Source: Chloroflexota bacterium (GTDB lineage: Bacteria > Chloroflexota > Anaerolineae > Ardenticatenales > JAADHH01). Taken from it: a stretch of DNA of 46,747 nt. Each line of letters begins with the position of its first letter. The first letter of the stretch is position 1. The notes beneath the pieces were generated by a model. The model had not been told where the DNA came from and did not search any database. It worked only from the letters and a program-made list of their open reading frames with translations. Shown piece after piece: positions 8,730 to 18,082 of the stretch. A program made the translations under genes and the position numbers. Location of the stretch: positions 1 to 46,747 of the forward strand of contig JAADHH010000104.1 of the NCBI GenBank assembly GCA_013151955.1, in the 5' to 3' direction.

Positions 8730-9734
8730 TCAAATTCCACTGCCCACGGCTTTCAGCGCATGGCCGTAAAAGTGTTGTTCCCGCAGCGCGAGCTTCCGTG
8801 CGGCGGGAGCGACAGATTCCAGGGCCGCGGGGTCTTGTTCTTCGCTGATTTGTTTTAGCGCCATCCCTAGATCACGCCAGTTTCGGGCAATGTCAGACAT
8901 CTCGTCGGCTAGGTGTGCATCCGCAGCCGCCGGAATCTGGGTCTCCACTTCCTGCAAGAATTGGGCATAGAGCCGGCGGAAGAAGCCCCCGCCGGTGCCC
9001 CGCCGTTCGATGACCTGGTAGGCGAAGCGCACACACCATACCCAATCGTCGGTTTGATCGGGCCAGAAGGGCAGCTCGTCGGCCCACTCGAACATGTTCT
9101 CGATCCCGCCATATCCCCGGTCGCCTTTCAACATCCGCCGGGCGTTTTCGATGATCGCGGCACGCATGGCTTCCGGCAACGGCACGGTGGGGTTCTTCGC
9201 ATCGAGGATCATCCAGGCGTTTTGCGTGGGGAAGGGGGGGATTTTCGAGTCACGGGCGCGGCGGAGCGAGTCGTAGGAGACTTCCTGCAGGCCGGGGAAG
9301 TCGGTGTCGGCCAGGTAGGCCGTTTCCGTGGCGTCGTCGTAGCCGACGAGCAGCACCCGGTGGAGGGTGAAGGGGGTGCGCGTGTTGTAGTAATCGAGTT
9401 TGCTCAGGTCGGTCTGGAGCAGTACCGGCTTGCCCAGGGCCACCTGTTCCCGTACGGCTTCCCACGCCCGCGCCGAGTCTTCTTCGGTGTGCCACGCGTG
9501 CGGTATGCCGTGATGCCGGCACAAGTCGGGCTCCAGGGTCAGCGTACGGCCCATGACCTGGCGCGTGGGATATAGCTTGCTGCCGCGAACGTAGTAAAAG
9601 GCCAGGGCAGCGCCCAACCCAAAGCTCAAACCCTCGGAATAGTCATGCCCGTAGAAGCGCAAGAGGTCGCTCATTGCTGTGGAGCCACAGTGGACTCCGG
9701 TTTTGTGTTCGAATCCGGATACGAAGGCTTTCAT
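8730..9734 (-). CDS. BtrH N-terminal domain / DUF4872-like protein (papain-like acyltransferase/peptidase fold)
   Basis: VHCGSTAMSDLLRFYGHDYSEGLSFGLGAALAFYY, with later HRVLLVGYDD and YLADTDF giving a plausible Cys-His-Asp triad. Confidence 0.7.
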   Translation of the reverse strand: MKAFVSGFEHKTGVHCGSTAMSDLLRFYGHDYSEGLSFGLGAALAFYYVRGSKLYPTRQVMGRTLTLEPDLCRHHGIPHAWHTEEDSARAWEAVREQVALGKPVLLQTDLSKLDYYNTRTPFTLHRVLLVGYDDATETAYLADTDFPGLQEVSYDSLRRARDSKIPPFPTQNAWMILDAKNPTVPLPEAMRAAIIENARRMLKGDRGYGGIENMFEWADELPFWPDQTDDWVWCVRFAYQVIERRGTGGGFFRRLYAQFLQEVETQIPAAADAHLADEMSDIARNWRDLGMALKQISEEQDPAALESVAPAARKLALREQHFYGHALKAVGSGI

Positions 9735-9995
9735 GTTCGTTCATCCTTTGTCTGGTGGCAGCCTGTTGAGCTGGACTTTATACAAAGTGTGGCGGCGCAA
9801 TTCAGAGAAAAGCAAGACAAGCGCGGTAGGGCTTGCCCTGACCGCAAAAGAAAGGGCGAGAAGAGACTGACCTTGCCCGAACGTATTATACACCTGATGC
9901 GGCCCTTTGCGCAAGCGCCGACCCGGCTGGTTTGTGTATCTTTTGCCGTGTGAATTGAGAAAGTAGGGGCGGGACACCCCCAATGAATCGCGCAC

Positions 9996-10024
9996 TTGAG
10001 TCTTGGGACGGAATAGGGTATAAT
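9996..10024 (+). promoter_or_regulatory. Putative sigma70-type promoter (TTGAGT-17-TATAAT) upstream of the der operon
   Basis: -35 9996-10001, -10 10019-10024, 17-bp spacer. Confidence 0.5.
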
Positions 10025-10069
10025 TGAGGGGCGTTGTTTTCCAGAGGCCCCGATATAGAAAGGCATGAA

Positions 10070-10474
10070 ATGGCGAAAGAGGAAACAGACAGCACATCAC
10101 CCGTCGAGCGCATCTGTACCCAATGCGGCCACCGCAATCCACTGACGGTTGCCCGGTGCGCGCAGTGTGACGCGTCCGTGGAAGAACCCTGGCTGGCGAA
10201 ACGGGACCAGGTGGTGCCGGTACGCAACGCTGAGATCGGCGTTGCCCTGGCCGCCGGCACGGCGATGCTCCTTCGGTTGGCCTGGAACATCTGGCGGAAT
10301 CGCGAGTGGCTGGGAAAATTGGCGACCCTTGGTCCCACTCGCCCCACTTCCGCCGGCCCACGAACCCCCACCGCACACTCCGTGCTGAGGGGCTATCATC
10401 TGCGGGCCTGGGGCGACCAACATCAGGTCCGCCAGTGGATACTGGATCAATGGCAGTTAGAGGCAGATGAATAA
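10070..10474 (+). CDS. Small zinc-ribbon protein with a possible membrane segment
   Basis: ICTQCGHRNPLTVARCAQC double CxxC; ATG at 10070; overlaps der by 8 nt. Confidence 0.65.
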   Translation: MAKEETDSTSPVERICTQCGHRNPLTVARCAQCDASVEEPWLAKRDQVVPVRNAEIGVALAAGTAMLLRLAWNIWRNREWLGKLATLGPTRPTSAGPRTPTAHSVLRGYHLRAWGDQHQVRQWILDQWQLEADE

Positions 10475-11786
10475 ACCTATTGTCGCTTTGGTTGGCCGTC
10501 CCAACGTCGGAAAGTCCACCTTCTTCAATCGCATGGTCGGTGCCAGGAGGGCCATCGTCGAAGATCAGCCGGGTACTACACGCGACCGCCTCTATGGGGA
10601 TACGGACTGGGGGGGAGTCGAGTTTACGCTCGTTGACACGGGGGGGCTGGTGCTGTCGGAGGCCGACGATTTGGCGCAGCACATTCGCCAACAGGCGGAG
10701 TTGGCCATGTCCGAAGCCGATGCCATCGTCTTTATGGTGGATGCCAAGAGCGGCTTGACCCCGGCCGATGAGGATGTGGCCGGCTTGCTGCGGCGCAGTG
10801 AGAAGCCCGTGCTGCTGGCCGCGAACAAAGCAGACAACGAGGAGCGTCGCCTGGCCGCGCTCGAATTCTACGCGCTCGGGCTGGAAGAAGTCTTCCCCAT
10901 TTCATCCCTCCATGGCACCGGTACCGGTGATTTGTTGGATGCCGTCGTTGTTTCCTTACCCCCCACCGTCGAGATAGAGGAAGAGGACACCTTGCGTGTG
11001 GCTATTGTGGGCCGGCCCAACGTGGGCAAATCCTCTCTGGTGAATAAGCTGCTCGGGCAGACTCGTACCATCGTCAGTCCGGTACCGGGAACGACGCGCG
11101 ATGCCATAGACAGTACGTTCGATTGGCAGGATACCCGCATTACGATGATAGATACCGCCGGTATCCGCCGGCGCGGGAAAATCGCTGCCGGCGTGGAAAA
11201 GTATTCCGTGCTTCGTGCGCTCCGCGCCATCGGCCGGGCGGAAGTCGTGTGCCTGTTGCTGGATGTCGCGGAAGGAGTAACCGCCCAGGATGCGCACGTC
11301 GCCGGGTACATCCTAGAAGCGAACCGCAGTATCATCATAGCGGCCAACAAATGGGACCTGATCGAAAAGGACAACCACTCCTTCACCAGCTATCAGAAAT
11401 ATCTGCGCCGGGAGTTTCGCTTCCTTGATTATGTGCCGATCCTTTTCATTTCTGCCTTGACCGGACAACGTGCCGGTCAGGTGCTGGACACGGCGATAGA
11501 CGTTTTCCACGCCCGCCACCGGCGCATCCCTACGGGCGAACTAAACCGGATCATGCAGGACGTGACCGCCCGCCACGCCCCTCCCTCGAAACGAGGCCGC
11601 CGGCTCCGCTTCTATTATGCTACACAAGCCTCCGTGGCCCCTCCTACTTTCGTATTCTTTGTCAACGACCCTGAACTGGTCCATTTCTCTTACAGGAGGT
11701 ACCTGGAAAACCAAATTCGCAACCATTTTCCCTTCCCCGGCACCCCCCTGACATTCCAATTCCGGAGCCGTGCGGAAAGAGAATGA
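10467..11786 (+). CDS. der: Ribosome biogenesis GTPase Der (EngA)
   Basis: Two GTPase domains (GRPNVGKST and GRPNVGKSS), DTGG/DTAG switch motifs, NKAD/NKWD, C-terminal KH-like domain. Confidence 0.97.
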   Translation: MNKPIVALVGRPNVGKSTFFNRMVGARRAIVEDQPGTTRDRLYGDTDWGGVEFTLVDTGGLVLSEADDLAQHIRQQAELAMSEADAIVFMVDAKSGLTPADEDVAGLLRRSEKPVLLAANKADNEERRLAALEFYALGLEEVFPISSLHGTGTGDLLDAVVVSLPPTVEIEEEDTLRVAIVGRPNVGKSSLVNKLLGQTRTIVSPVPGTTRDAIDSTFDWQDTRITMIDTAGIRRRGKIAAGVEKYSVLRALRAIGRAEVVCLLLDVAEGVTAQDAHVAGYILEANRSIIIAANKWDLIEKDNHSFTSYQKYLRREFRFLDYVPILFISALTGQRAGQVLDTAIDVFHARHRRIPTGELNRIMQDVTARHAPPSKRGRRLRFYYATQASVAPPTFVFFVNDPELVHFSYRRYLENQIRNHFPFPGTPLTFQFRSRAERE

Positions 11787-11845
11787 GGTAGCGAGTAGGC
11801 CAAGGATGGACGAGAGCGGTGACACTGACACTGTGCGCAGTCCCC

Positions 11846-13216
11846 ATGCGAAATGCTGAAAAAGAAGAACGCGGGCCATCCTTGATCTCGCGACTCTATT
11901 GGACAGCGTGGCTTTGGCGGCAATCTCGCCAGGCGGTGAGCGACACTCGTTCCATACGCCACCCTACGGGCGGACAACTGCAAGAGCTGGTCACCCTGGC
12001 TTATGAACAAACGGAATACTACCGGCAAGTTATGCAGCGCGCGGGCCTCCATCCCGCCGACATTCGAACGCCGGCGCACCTGGCCCGCTTCCCGATCACC
12101 GGGAGGCAGGCGTTGCAAGAAAGGCCGCACGCATTTCGTCCAAAATCTGTCGCCGGGCCGGGCCTGGTCATCCAAAGTAGCGGCAGCACCGGACAGCCGG
12201 TCGCGGTACGCTACGACGAAAAGGCGTTGCTCCAAAACATGGCTGCCAGCCGCCGGGAATGGAAGCCTCTGGCACACACTCTGACCAAGCCCGGCCCTTT
12301 GCGCAAACTTTCCATTCAGCCACCCGGCCCCACACGCTTTGACCGCATTCATGCTTTCTGTCACCAACGGGTTTGGGTGCCGGCGAACTTTTTGCCCAAG
12401 CGCCACACAATGCCCATGTCTACGGACTTCGCGCAAATCGTGGAGAGCATGAACCACATTCGTCCCGATCTTTTGGTGGCCCTCGGCTCCTTTGTAGATG
12501 CCTTTTTTCAACAGATTCATGATCGCCAGCTTTCGTTCCACCCTCCACGGGCCATCCAGTATTTCAGCGACCATTTGGGCGACCGCACGCGCCGGCTGCT
12601 CCGCGATGTGTACAACATCCCCGTCTTTGGCACCTACACGGCGGTAGAAAGCCTGAAACTGGGGTATGAGTGCGAGGCGCACCAGGGGTTCCACCTGCAC
12701 CCCGACTTGTGTCTTGTGCGTATCGTGGACAAGGCCGGCGCGGATGTTCCGGAGGGGGAGTTGGGTGACGTCGTGATCACCAACCTGTTCAACCGGGGAA
12801 CGCTGCTGATCAACTATCGTTTGGGTGATCTGGGCCGGGTGACGTACGAACCATGTGCCTGTGGCCGCACGTCCCCGCGCCTGACCCGGCTGGAGGGACG
12901 CATCGACGAGGTCTTGGAATTTCCCGATGGCCGGCGAATCTCCGCGTTCAGCTTCCTTTACCCCCTCTTCGAGAGGAACGGCGCTCCCGGTATCCGGCAA
13001 TATCAGGCCGTGCAGCTTGCAAGCGACCGGCTGGAGATGCGCATTGTCCCCACCCAGGATGCCGATTGGCCCAGCCTTGCGCACCGGCTGAAAATGGCGC
13101 TTCGCCAACAGCTTGGCCGGCAGATTCACGTAGAGATGCAGAAGGTGGCGCACATCGATCCGGAACCGTGGGGGAAGACGCGCCGCTTCATCCGCTTGCC
13201 GGGAGATAGCGGCTGA
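11846..13216 (+). CDS. PaaK/CapK-like phenylacetate-CoA ligase-family adenylate-forming protein
   Basis: IQSSGSTGQPVAVRYDE; NYRLGDLGRVTYEPCACGRTSPRL; LEGRIDEVLEFPDGRRIS. Start ATG 11846 (GTG 11819 also possible). Confidence 0.85.
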   Translation: MRNAEKEERGPSLISRLYWTAWLWRQSRQAVSDTRSIRHPTGGQLQELVTLAYEQTEYYRQVMQRAGLHPADIRTPAHLARFPITGRQALQERPHAFRPKSVAGPGLVIQSSGSTGQPVAVRYDEKALLQNMAASRREWKPLAHTLTKPGPLRKLSIQPPGPTRFDRIHAFCHQRVWVPANFLPKRHTMPMSTDFAQIVESMNHIRPDLLVALGSFVDAFFQQIHDRQLSFHPPRAIQYFSDHLGDRTRRLLRDVYNIPVFGTYTAVESLKLGYECEAHQGFHLHPDLCLVRIVDKAGADVPEGELGDVVITNLFNRGTLLINYRLGDLGRVTYEPCACGRTSPRLTRLEGRIDEVLEFPDGRRISAFSFLYPLFERNGAPGIRQYQAVQLASDRLEMRIVPTQDADWPSLAHRLKMALRQQLGRQIHVEMQKVAHIDPEPWGKTRRFIRLPGDSG

Positions 13217-13986
13217 TGCTCTGTTGCAAAGGGGTCAGCAAGACGTTTCCTTCCCCGCAAGGGGACGTCGAGGCCTTGCGCCAGGTCGACTTGTGTGCAG
13301 AAGCGGGAGAATTCGTTTGTCTGATCGGCCCCAGCGGGTGTGGCAAGACCACCTTGCTGCGGCTGATCGCCGGCCTGATCCCCCCCACCACCGGCCAGAT
13401 TCTGTGTCCCACAGAAAATGGAAATAGCCCCATTCGGACCTCCCTTGTTTTCCAGGAAGGGGGGCTATTCCCCTGGATGACTGTGCTGGACAACGTCGCC
13501 TTCGGCCTGGAGATGCTCGGCGTGCCCCGCCCTTTGCGGAAAAAGCAGGCGATGGACTTCCTGGCCCAGGTTGGCCTGGAAGCCTTCTTGCACCATTTCC
13601 CCTACCAGCTCTCCGCCGGCATGAGACAGCGCGCTGCACTTGCGCGTTCTTTTGTCACCGGCGCGCCGGTACTCTTGATGGACGAACCTTTCGCCTCGCT
13701 CGATACGCAAATGCACTGGATTCTCGAAGAAGAACTCCTGCGAATCTGGCGAGAGCATCGCAAGACCGTCGTCTATGTGACTCATGATGTGGATGAGGCG
13801 TTGCGCTTGGGGGACCGCTTGCTCGTGCTCACGGCGCGTCCTGGCCGAATCTGCTATGAATACACCGTGCCGCAGGAATACCGGCGTAGCGCGGTGGGAA
13901 AGAACGAGACGTGGAAACAGGAGGTACGCCAAGAGATTTGGCAACTGATTCGTCGCGAGGTGGAGCGCAGTTTGGCCCGAAGCTGA
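13216..13986 (+). CDS. ABC transporter ATP-binding protein (nitrate/sulfonate/taurine-type, SsuB/TauB-like)
   Basis: Walker A GPSGCGKTT, signature-like QLSAGMRQR, Walker B VLLMDEPFASLD; start overlaps upstream stop (TGATG). Confidence 0.92.
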   Translation: MLCCKGVSKTFPSPQGDVEALRQVDLCAEAGEFVCLIGPSGCGKTTLLRLIAGLIPPTTGQILCPTENGNSPIRTSLVFQEGGLFPWMTVLDNVAFGLEMLGVPRPLRKKQAMDFLAQVGLEAFLHHFPYQLSAGMRQRAALARSFVTGAPVLLMDEPFASLDTQMHWILEEELLRIWREHRKTVVYVTHDVDEALRLGDRLLVLTARPGRICYEYTVPQEYRRSAVGKNETWKQEVRQEIWQLIRREVERSLARS

Positions 13987-14738
13987 ACGTATCGGCGTGG
14001 GTTCCCCCGACGATCCTGCTCTTTGCCCTGCTGGCCGTCTGGGCCGGTTTGAGCGGGTTGGGCGTGCTGGACAGCTTCTTCTTTCCCTCGCCACAAAAGG
14101 TAGCCGGCACGTTGTTGCAGATGTCCACGAGCGGGGAACTGGCCACGGCTCTGACTGCCACCCTGGGACGCGTGTTCCTCGGCTTTGCGCTGGGCGCATC
14201 TGTGGGGGTGGTGGCCGGCTTGCTGATGGGCGAATCGGCATTCTTGCGCACGCTCTTCGATCCCTGGGTCTCTGCCCTCTACCCCTTGCCCAAAATCGCC
14301 CTGTTCCCCGTGCTGGTCCTCTTTCTCGGTGTTGGGGAGCAGTCCAAGGTGGTTATCATTGCCCTGGCCGTCTTGTTCCTGACCTTGATCAACACGATGT
14401 CGGGGGTTCAAGGGATTTCCCCGCTCTATTTCGATGTGGCACGCAACTGTGGGGCGGGACGGTGGCAGGTTTTCCGGCGCGTCATCCTGCCCGGCAGCCT
14501 GCCCTCCATCTTCGCCGGCTTGCGTCTGGCCCTGGGTATGGCCCTGCTCATGGCCGTTGCCGTGGAACTGGTCACGGCGCGACAAGGGTTAGGGGCGCTC
14601 CTTTGGGTTTCGTGGGAAACGATGCGTACGGATAAGCTGTATGCTACCCTCCTGGTGGTCTCGGTTGTGGGTTGGAGCTTGAATGCGGGCCTCGCCCGTC
14701 TGGAGGTTTGGGCTATTCCCTGGCGGGAGCATCGCTAA
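13911..14738 (+). CDS. ABC transporter permease (SsuC/TauC/BPD_transp_1 type)
   Basis: Multiple TM segments; EAA-like loop VARNCGAGRWQVFRRVILPGSLPSIFAGLRLALGMA; start uncertain (overlaps ATPase gene). Confidence 0.88.
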   Translation: METGGTPRDLATDSSRGGAQFGPKLNVSAWVPPTILLFALLAVWAGLSGLGVLDSFFFPSPQKVAGTLLQMSTSGELATALTATLGRVFLGFALGASVGVVAGLLMGESAFLRTLFDPWVSALYPLPKIALFPVLVLFLGVGEQSKVVIIALAVLFLTLINTMSGVQGISPLYFDVARNCGAGRWQVFRRVILPGSLPSIFAGLRLALGMALLMAVAVELVTARQGLGALLWVSWETMRTDKLYATLLVVSVVGWSLNAGLARLEVWAIPWREHR

Positions 14739-14748
14739 GGCATTCATC

Positions 14749-16596
14749 ATGGTTCCCCCTGCCGGCAGAAAGAGACCGTACACGCTCGCCTTGGTCCTCC
14801 TGCTGGGCATCGCCATCCTCATCCGCTTCGTTTATCTTCATGCGGACACGCCCCATTGGGTGGGAGCCTGGTGGCTGAACGATGAAGGCTGGTGGGTGCG
14901 CAATGCCCGCAATCGCGCCCTGTTTGGCGTCTGGTCGTTTGGGGATTTCGGCCAGGGGCTTACCGGTGCTCCGGTCTTTACGCTTGCCAGTTACCTGAGT
15001 TTTCACTGGCTGGGCCTTGGTCTCGGACAAGCCAGAATGAGCTCGGCGACTGCCGGCGCAGGGACGTTGCTCCTCCTCTTCTGGTGGCTGCGCCGTCAAT
15101 GGACGAATTGGGACGCCTTGCTGGCCACACTTGCCTTGGGCCTGTCCTACGTATTCTTCCTCCACAACCGGCTGGCAACCCCCGAATCGCTGGTCGCGTT
15201 TTGGTTGACGGTTGCGGCCCTGGCCTGGAGCCGTGGTGAGGAAAATCGCCTTGCCTACGTTTTCAGCGGGCTGGCGACGATGCTGGCCATCGGGAGCAAG
15301 GTCACAGCCGTTTTTTTTCTCGCGGTACCGCTGTTTGTCGCGATGTCGCACCACCGGCCCGACCGGCGGGCGCTGCTTCGCCCCCTGACGTTCTTCTACC
15401 TGTCTGCCGCCATTCCGCTGGCCGTGGCGTTGTGGGTAACGCACCCAGACGGGGCACGGATAATCCGGTTCTTCGTCGCCTTCTCCAAGACTCAAGGGGC
15501 CATGTCTCCGCTTCGCTTGCCCACATACCTGGCCGGATTCTTGATGCTCCCGGCCTTTGCCGACATAGCGGTTCTCTGGACATTGTGCATTCTTTTCTTT
15601 GCCCGTTGGAGGAAAGGCGGGCAAGCACTTGGCGAATATCGTGTGGAGAGGTTTGCTGCGGCTTGGTTGCTGTGTGGATTGGCCTTCCTCGCCTTTCTGG
15701 ACCACTTCTGGCGGCACGCGGCCATTTTGATGCCGCCCATTGCGGTCCTGGCTGTGTCGTATCTGCGCAACACGCGGAGCATGGATTTCGAGGACGCCCC
15801 GTCCAAGTTCACGCGGCTGCTCTTGCTTTACCCGCCATTGCTGATCGCCATGCAGGGCTTATATCCCCTCATCGAACCGGCCTCCCGCCGTTTGAACGTC
15901 GGTCGTGTGGCCGGGTTGGGGCCGGAAGCGCAAGGGGCCATCGCCCTCCTGCTGGCGAGCGTGCTGGCTGCCCTTTTGCTCGCGCGACGGGTACACCTTC
16001 CCGAAAGAGTCTACCCGGGTGCCGCGGCCTTGTGGGCCGCACAGGCGACGTTGCTGGCCGGCCTGTTTTGGCGGCTCGGCTGGGTCGCGGGCGTACAGGG
16101 GCGGCTGCTGCCGGTGGTCAACCCGGGGGCGGTGGCTTTGCTGGGGACCGGCCTGGCCGGCGCAGCCCTGTGGCGGTGGAAACCGGTGAGGGCGCGGGCT
16201 GCGTTCGCCTGGCGTGGGTGGTGGGTGGTGGCCTTTCTGCTGATCAACGTCCCCCCGCTGGCCGGCTACTTCGCCGCGCCGACGTTCACTGTGGCCAACG
16301 TCGGCCAGCGTGTCGCCGGCTACGTGGCACCGGGCACCGTGGTCACCGGAGGACGGGCCGATACAGTGTTGCTGCCCACGCCGGTGCGCGTAATCTGGGA
16401 GCCGTCGCGAGAGAAAGGGTGGTCATCCTACACGGGGCCTCCGCCAAGTGAGACTCTGTTGGTGACCGTGCCCTGGAACCATGAACCGCAACGGACTCTT
16501 TCTGCCGGAGCGCTCGTGGCCGGGTTCGCCATTTGGCCGGCGGCTGTGCCGGGGCGGGAAAGTTCCGTGCAACTGGTACGTGGACGGTTGGAGTGA
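14749..16596 (+). CDS. Polytopic membrane glycosyltransferase, GT39/ArnT-like
   Basis: Many TM helices, early acidic loop after TM1 (HADTPHWVGAWWLNDEGWWVRNARN); ATG 14749. Confidence 0.65.
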   Translation: MVPPAGRKRPYTLALVLLLGIAILIRFVYLHADTPHWVGAWWLNDEGWWVRNARNRALFGVWSFGDFGQGLTGAPVFTLASYLSFHWLGLGLGQARMSSATAGAGTLLLLFWWLRRQWTNWDALLATLALGLSYVFFLHNRLATPESLVAFWLTVAALAWSRGEENRLAYVFSGLATMLAIGSKVTAVFFLAVPLFVAMSHHRPDRRALLRPLTFFYLSAAIPLAVALWVTHPDGARIIRFFVAFSKTQGAMSPLRLPTYLAGFLMLPAFADIAVLWTLCILFFARWRKGGQALGEYRVERFAAAWLLCGLAFLAFLDHFWRHAAILMPPIAVLAVSYLRNTRSMDFEDAPSKFTRLLLLYPPLLIAMQGLYPLIEPASRRLNVGRVAGLGPEAQGAIALLLASVLAALLLARRVHLPERVYPGAAALWAAQATLLAGLFWRLGWVAGVQGRLLPVVNPGAVALLGTGLAGAALWRWKPVRARAAFAWRGWWVVAFLLINVPPLAGYFAAPTFTVANVGQRVAGYVAPGTVVTGGRADTVLLPTPVRVIWEPSREKGWSSYTGPPPSETLLVTVPWNHEPQRTLSAGALVAGFAIWPAAVPGRESSVQLVRGRLE

Positions 16597-16629
16597 AGGG
16601 CGCCAACTTTCCGAAAGTTGGCACCCTTC
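16595..16629. repeat. REP-like palindrome copy A, directly after and overlapping a stop codon
   Basis: GAAGGG-c-GCCAACTTT-ccg-AAAGTTGGC-a-CCCTTC, followed by AACCTTCAAG; similar to copy B at 26392-26424. Confidence 0.8.
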
Positions 16630-16688
16630 AACCTTCAAGTAAGCCACCATCACGGGAACCGCGGCGCAAGCCCCAGATTGCCCGAAAG

Positions 16689-16717
16689 TGGACAAACACC
16701 TTGACTTGCGCTATAAT
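16689..16717 (+). promoter_or_regulatory. Putative promoter (TGGACA-17-TATAAT) upstream of hisS
   Basis: -35 16689-16694, -10 16712-16717, 17-bp spacer. Confidence 0.5.
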
Positions 16718-16806
16718 GAAAGTCGTTCGGGTTACCCTTCGATGAAGGTGCTACCCCTTGCTCACAAAGCATCCGAAAGACACAGCACAAAGGACGTTGG
16801 AAAACG

Positions 16807-18066
16807 ATGTATCAGGCACCACGTGGCACTCAAGATATCCTGCCGGCCGACCAACCCTATTGGCGTACCATTCTGCAAACAGTGGAACGATTGGCTCAGA
16901 CCTATGGCTACGCTCGCATAGACACACCCATATTCGAGGACACATCCCTCTTTGAACGAGGCGTCGGGGGGGGCACCGACATCGTGGACAAGGAGATGTA
17001 TTCCTTCGAGGACAAGGGGGGCACACCCATCACCCTCCGTCCCGAATTTACGGCCGGGGTGATGCGTGCCTACATCGAACATGGCATGCGCACGTGGCCC
17101 CAGCCGGTCAAACTCTACTCCACCGGCCCCATTTTTCGCTACGAGCGCCCGCAAGCGGGCCGCTTTCGCCAGCACCACCAGTTCAACGTGGAAGCAATCG
17201 GGGCGCAGGACCCGGCGCTCGACCTGGAGATCATGTCTGTCGCCTGGCAGCTCTACACCGAGCTGGGATTCGGGGGGCTTTCCTTCCAGTTGAACAGCAC
17301 GGGATGCCCGCAATGCCGGCCAGCCTATCTGCACGCGCTCAAGGCCTACTACCAGCCTCACGAAAGCGCAGTGTGCGACGATTGCCGCCGCCGGCTGCAA
17401 CGCAATCCGCTGCGTGTCCTCGATTGCAAGAAAGAATCGTGTCAGGCCATCATCGCCGGCAGCCCGCACATCATTGACTATCTTTGCGCGGAATGTGCGG
17501 AGCACTTTTCGCGGCTGCGACACTACCTTGACCTGCTCGGACGGCCCTACGAACTGAACCATCGCCTGGTGCGCGGACTCGATTACTACACCAAAACCGT
17601 CTTCGAAGTGTGGGCCAGCGGAATCGGTGCCCAAAATGCGCTCTGCGGCGGCGGGCGATACGACGGTCTGGTCGAAGAGCTGGGTGGCCCTCCCACCCCG
17701 GGCGTCGGCTTTGCTTCCGGCCTGGAGCGCATCGTCTTGCTGATGAAAGCGCAAGACATCGAACCGGAATCGCTGGGGCCGGCCCCCTTCCTCCTGGCTT
17801 ACCAGGGTGCGGAGGCCAAAGATTCTGCCGTCCGTTTGGTCAACGAGCTGCGTGCCGGCGGAATGGGAGCTATTTTGACCTTTGGCGACCGGAGCATGAA
17901 GGCGCAATTGCGGCAGGCAAACCGCAGCGGTGTGCGTTTCGTGCTGATCATCGGCCCCGATGAACTGGCCGAAGCGCAGATCACCGTGCGCGACATGGCC
18001 GGCGGCGCCCAACAACGAATTGCCCGTGCTGATTTCTTCGCTTGGGCCAAAGAACGGGTGCTTTGA
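16807..18066 (+). CDS. hisS: Histidyl-tRNA synthetase
   Basis: Class II motifs: GTQDILP, RPEFTAGVMRAYIE, FRYERPQAGRFRQHHQF, GLDYYTKTVFEVW, GGGRYDGL. Confidence 0.96.
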   Translation: MYQAPRGTQDILPADQPYWRTILQTVERLAQTYGYARIDTPIFEDTSLFERGVGGGTDIVDKEMYSFEDKGGTPITLRPEFTAGVMRAYIEHGMRTWPQPVKLYSTGPIFRYERPQAGRFRQHHQFNVEAIGAQDPALDLEIMSVAWQLYTELGFGGLSFQLNSTGCPQCRPAYLHALKAYYQPHESAVCDDCRRRLQRNPLRVLDCKKESCQAIIAGSPHIIDYLCAECAEHFSRLRHYLDLLGRPYELNHRLVRGLDYYTKTVFEVWASGIGAQNALCGGGRYDGLVEELGGPPTPGVGFASGLERIVLLMKAQDIEPESLGPAPFLLAYQGAEAKDSAVRLVNELRAGGMGAILTFGDRSMKAQLRQANRSGVRFVLIIGPDELAEAQITVRDMAGGAQQRIARADFFAWAKERVL

Positions 18067-18082
18067 GCGAAAGGGACATCTG

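Noticed and set aside
11690-13153. 487-aa minus-strand ORF
   Set aside because: Antisense to the PaaK-like gene, no recognisable domain; GC-rich shadow ORF.
16718-16806. T-box riboswitch in the hisS leader
   Set aside because: Leader under 100 nt and no TGGNACCGCG-type T-box sequence.
16762-18015. 417-aa minus-strand ORF
   Set aside because: Exact antisense of hisS, which has complete synthetase motifs.
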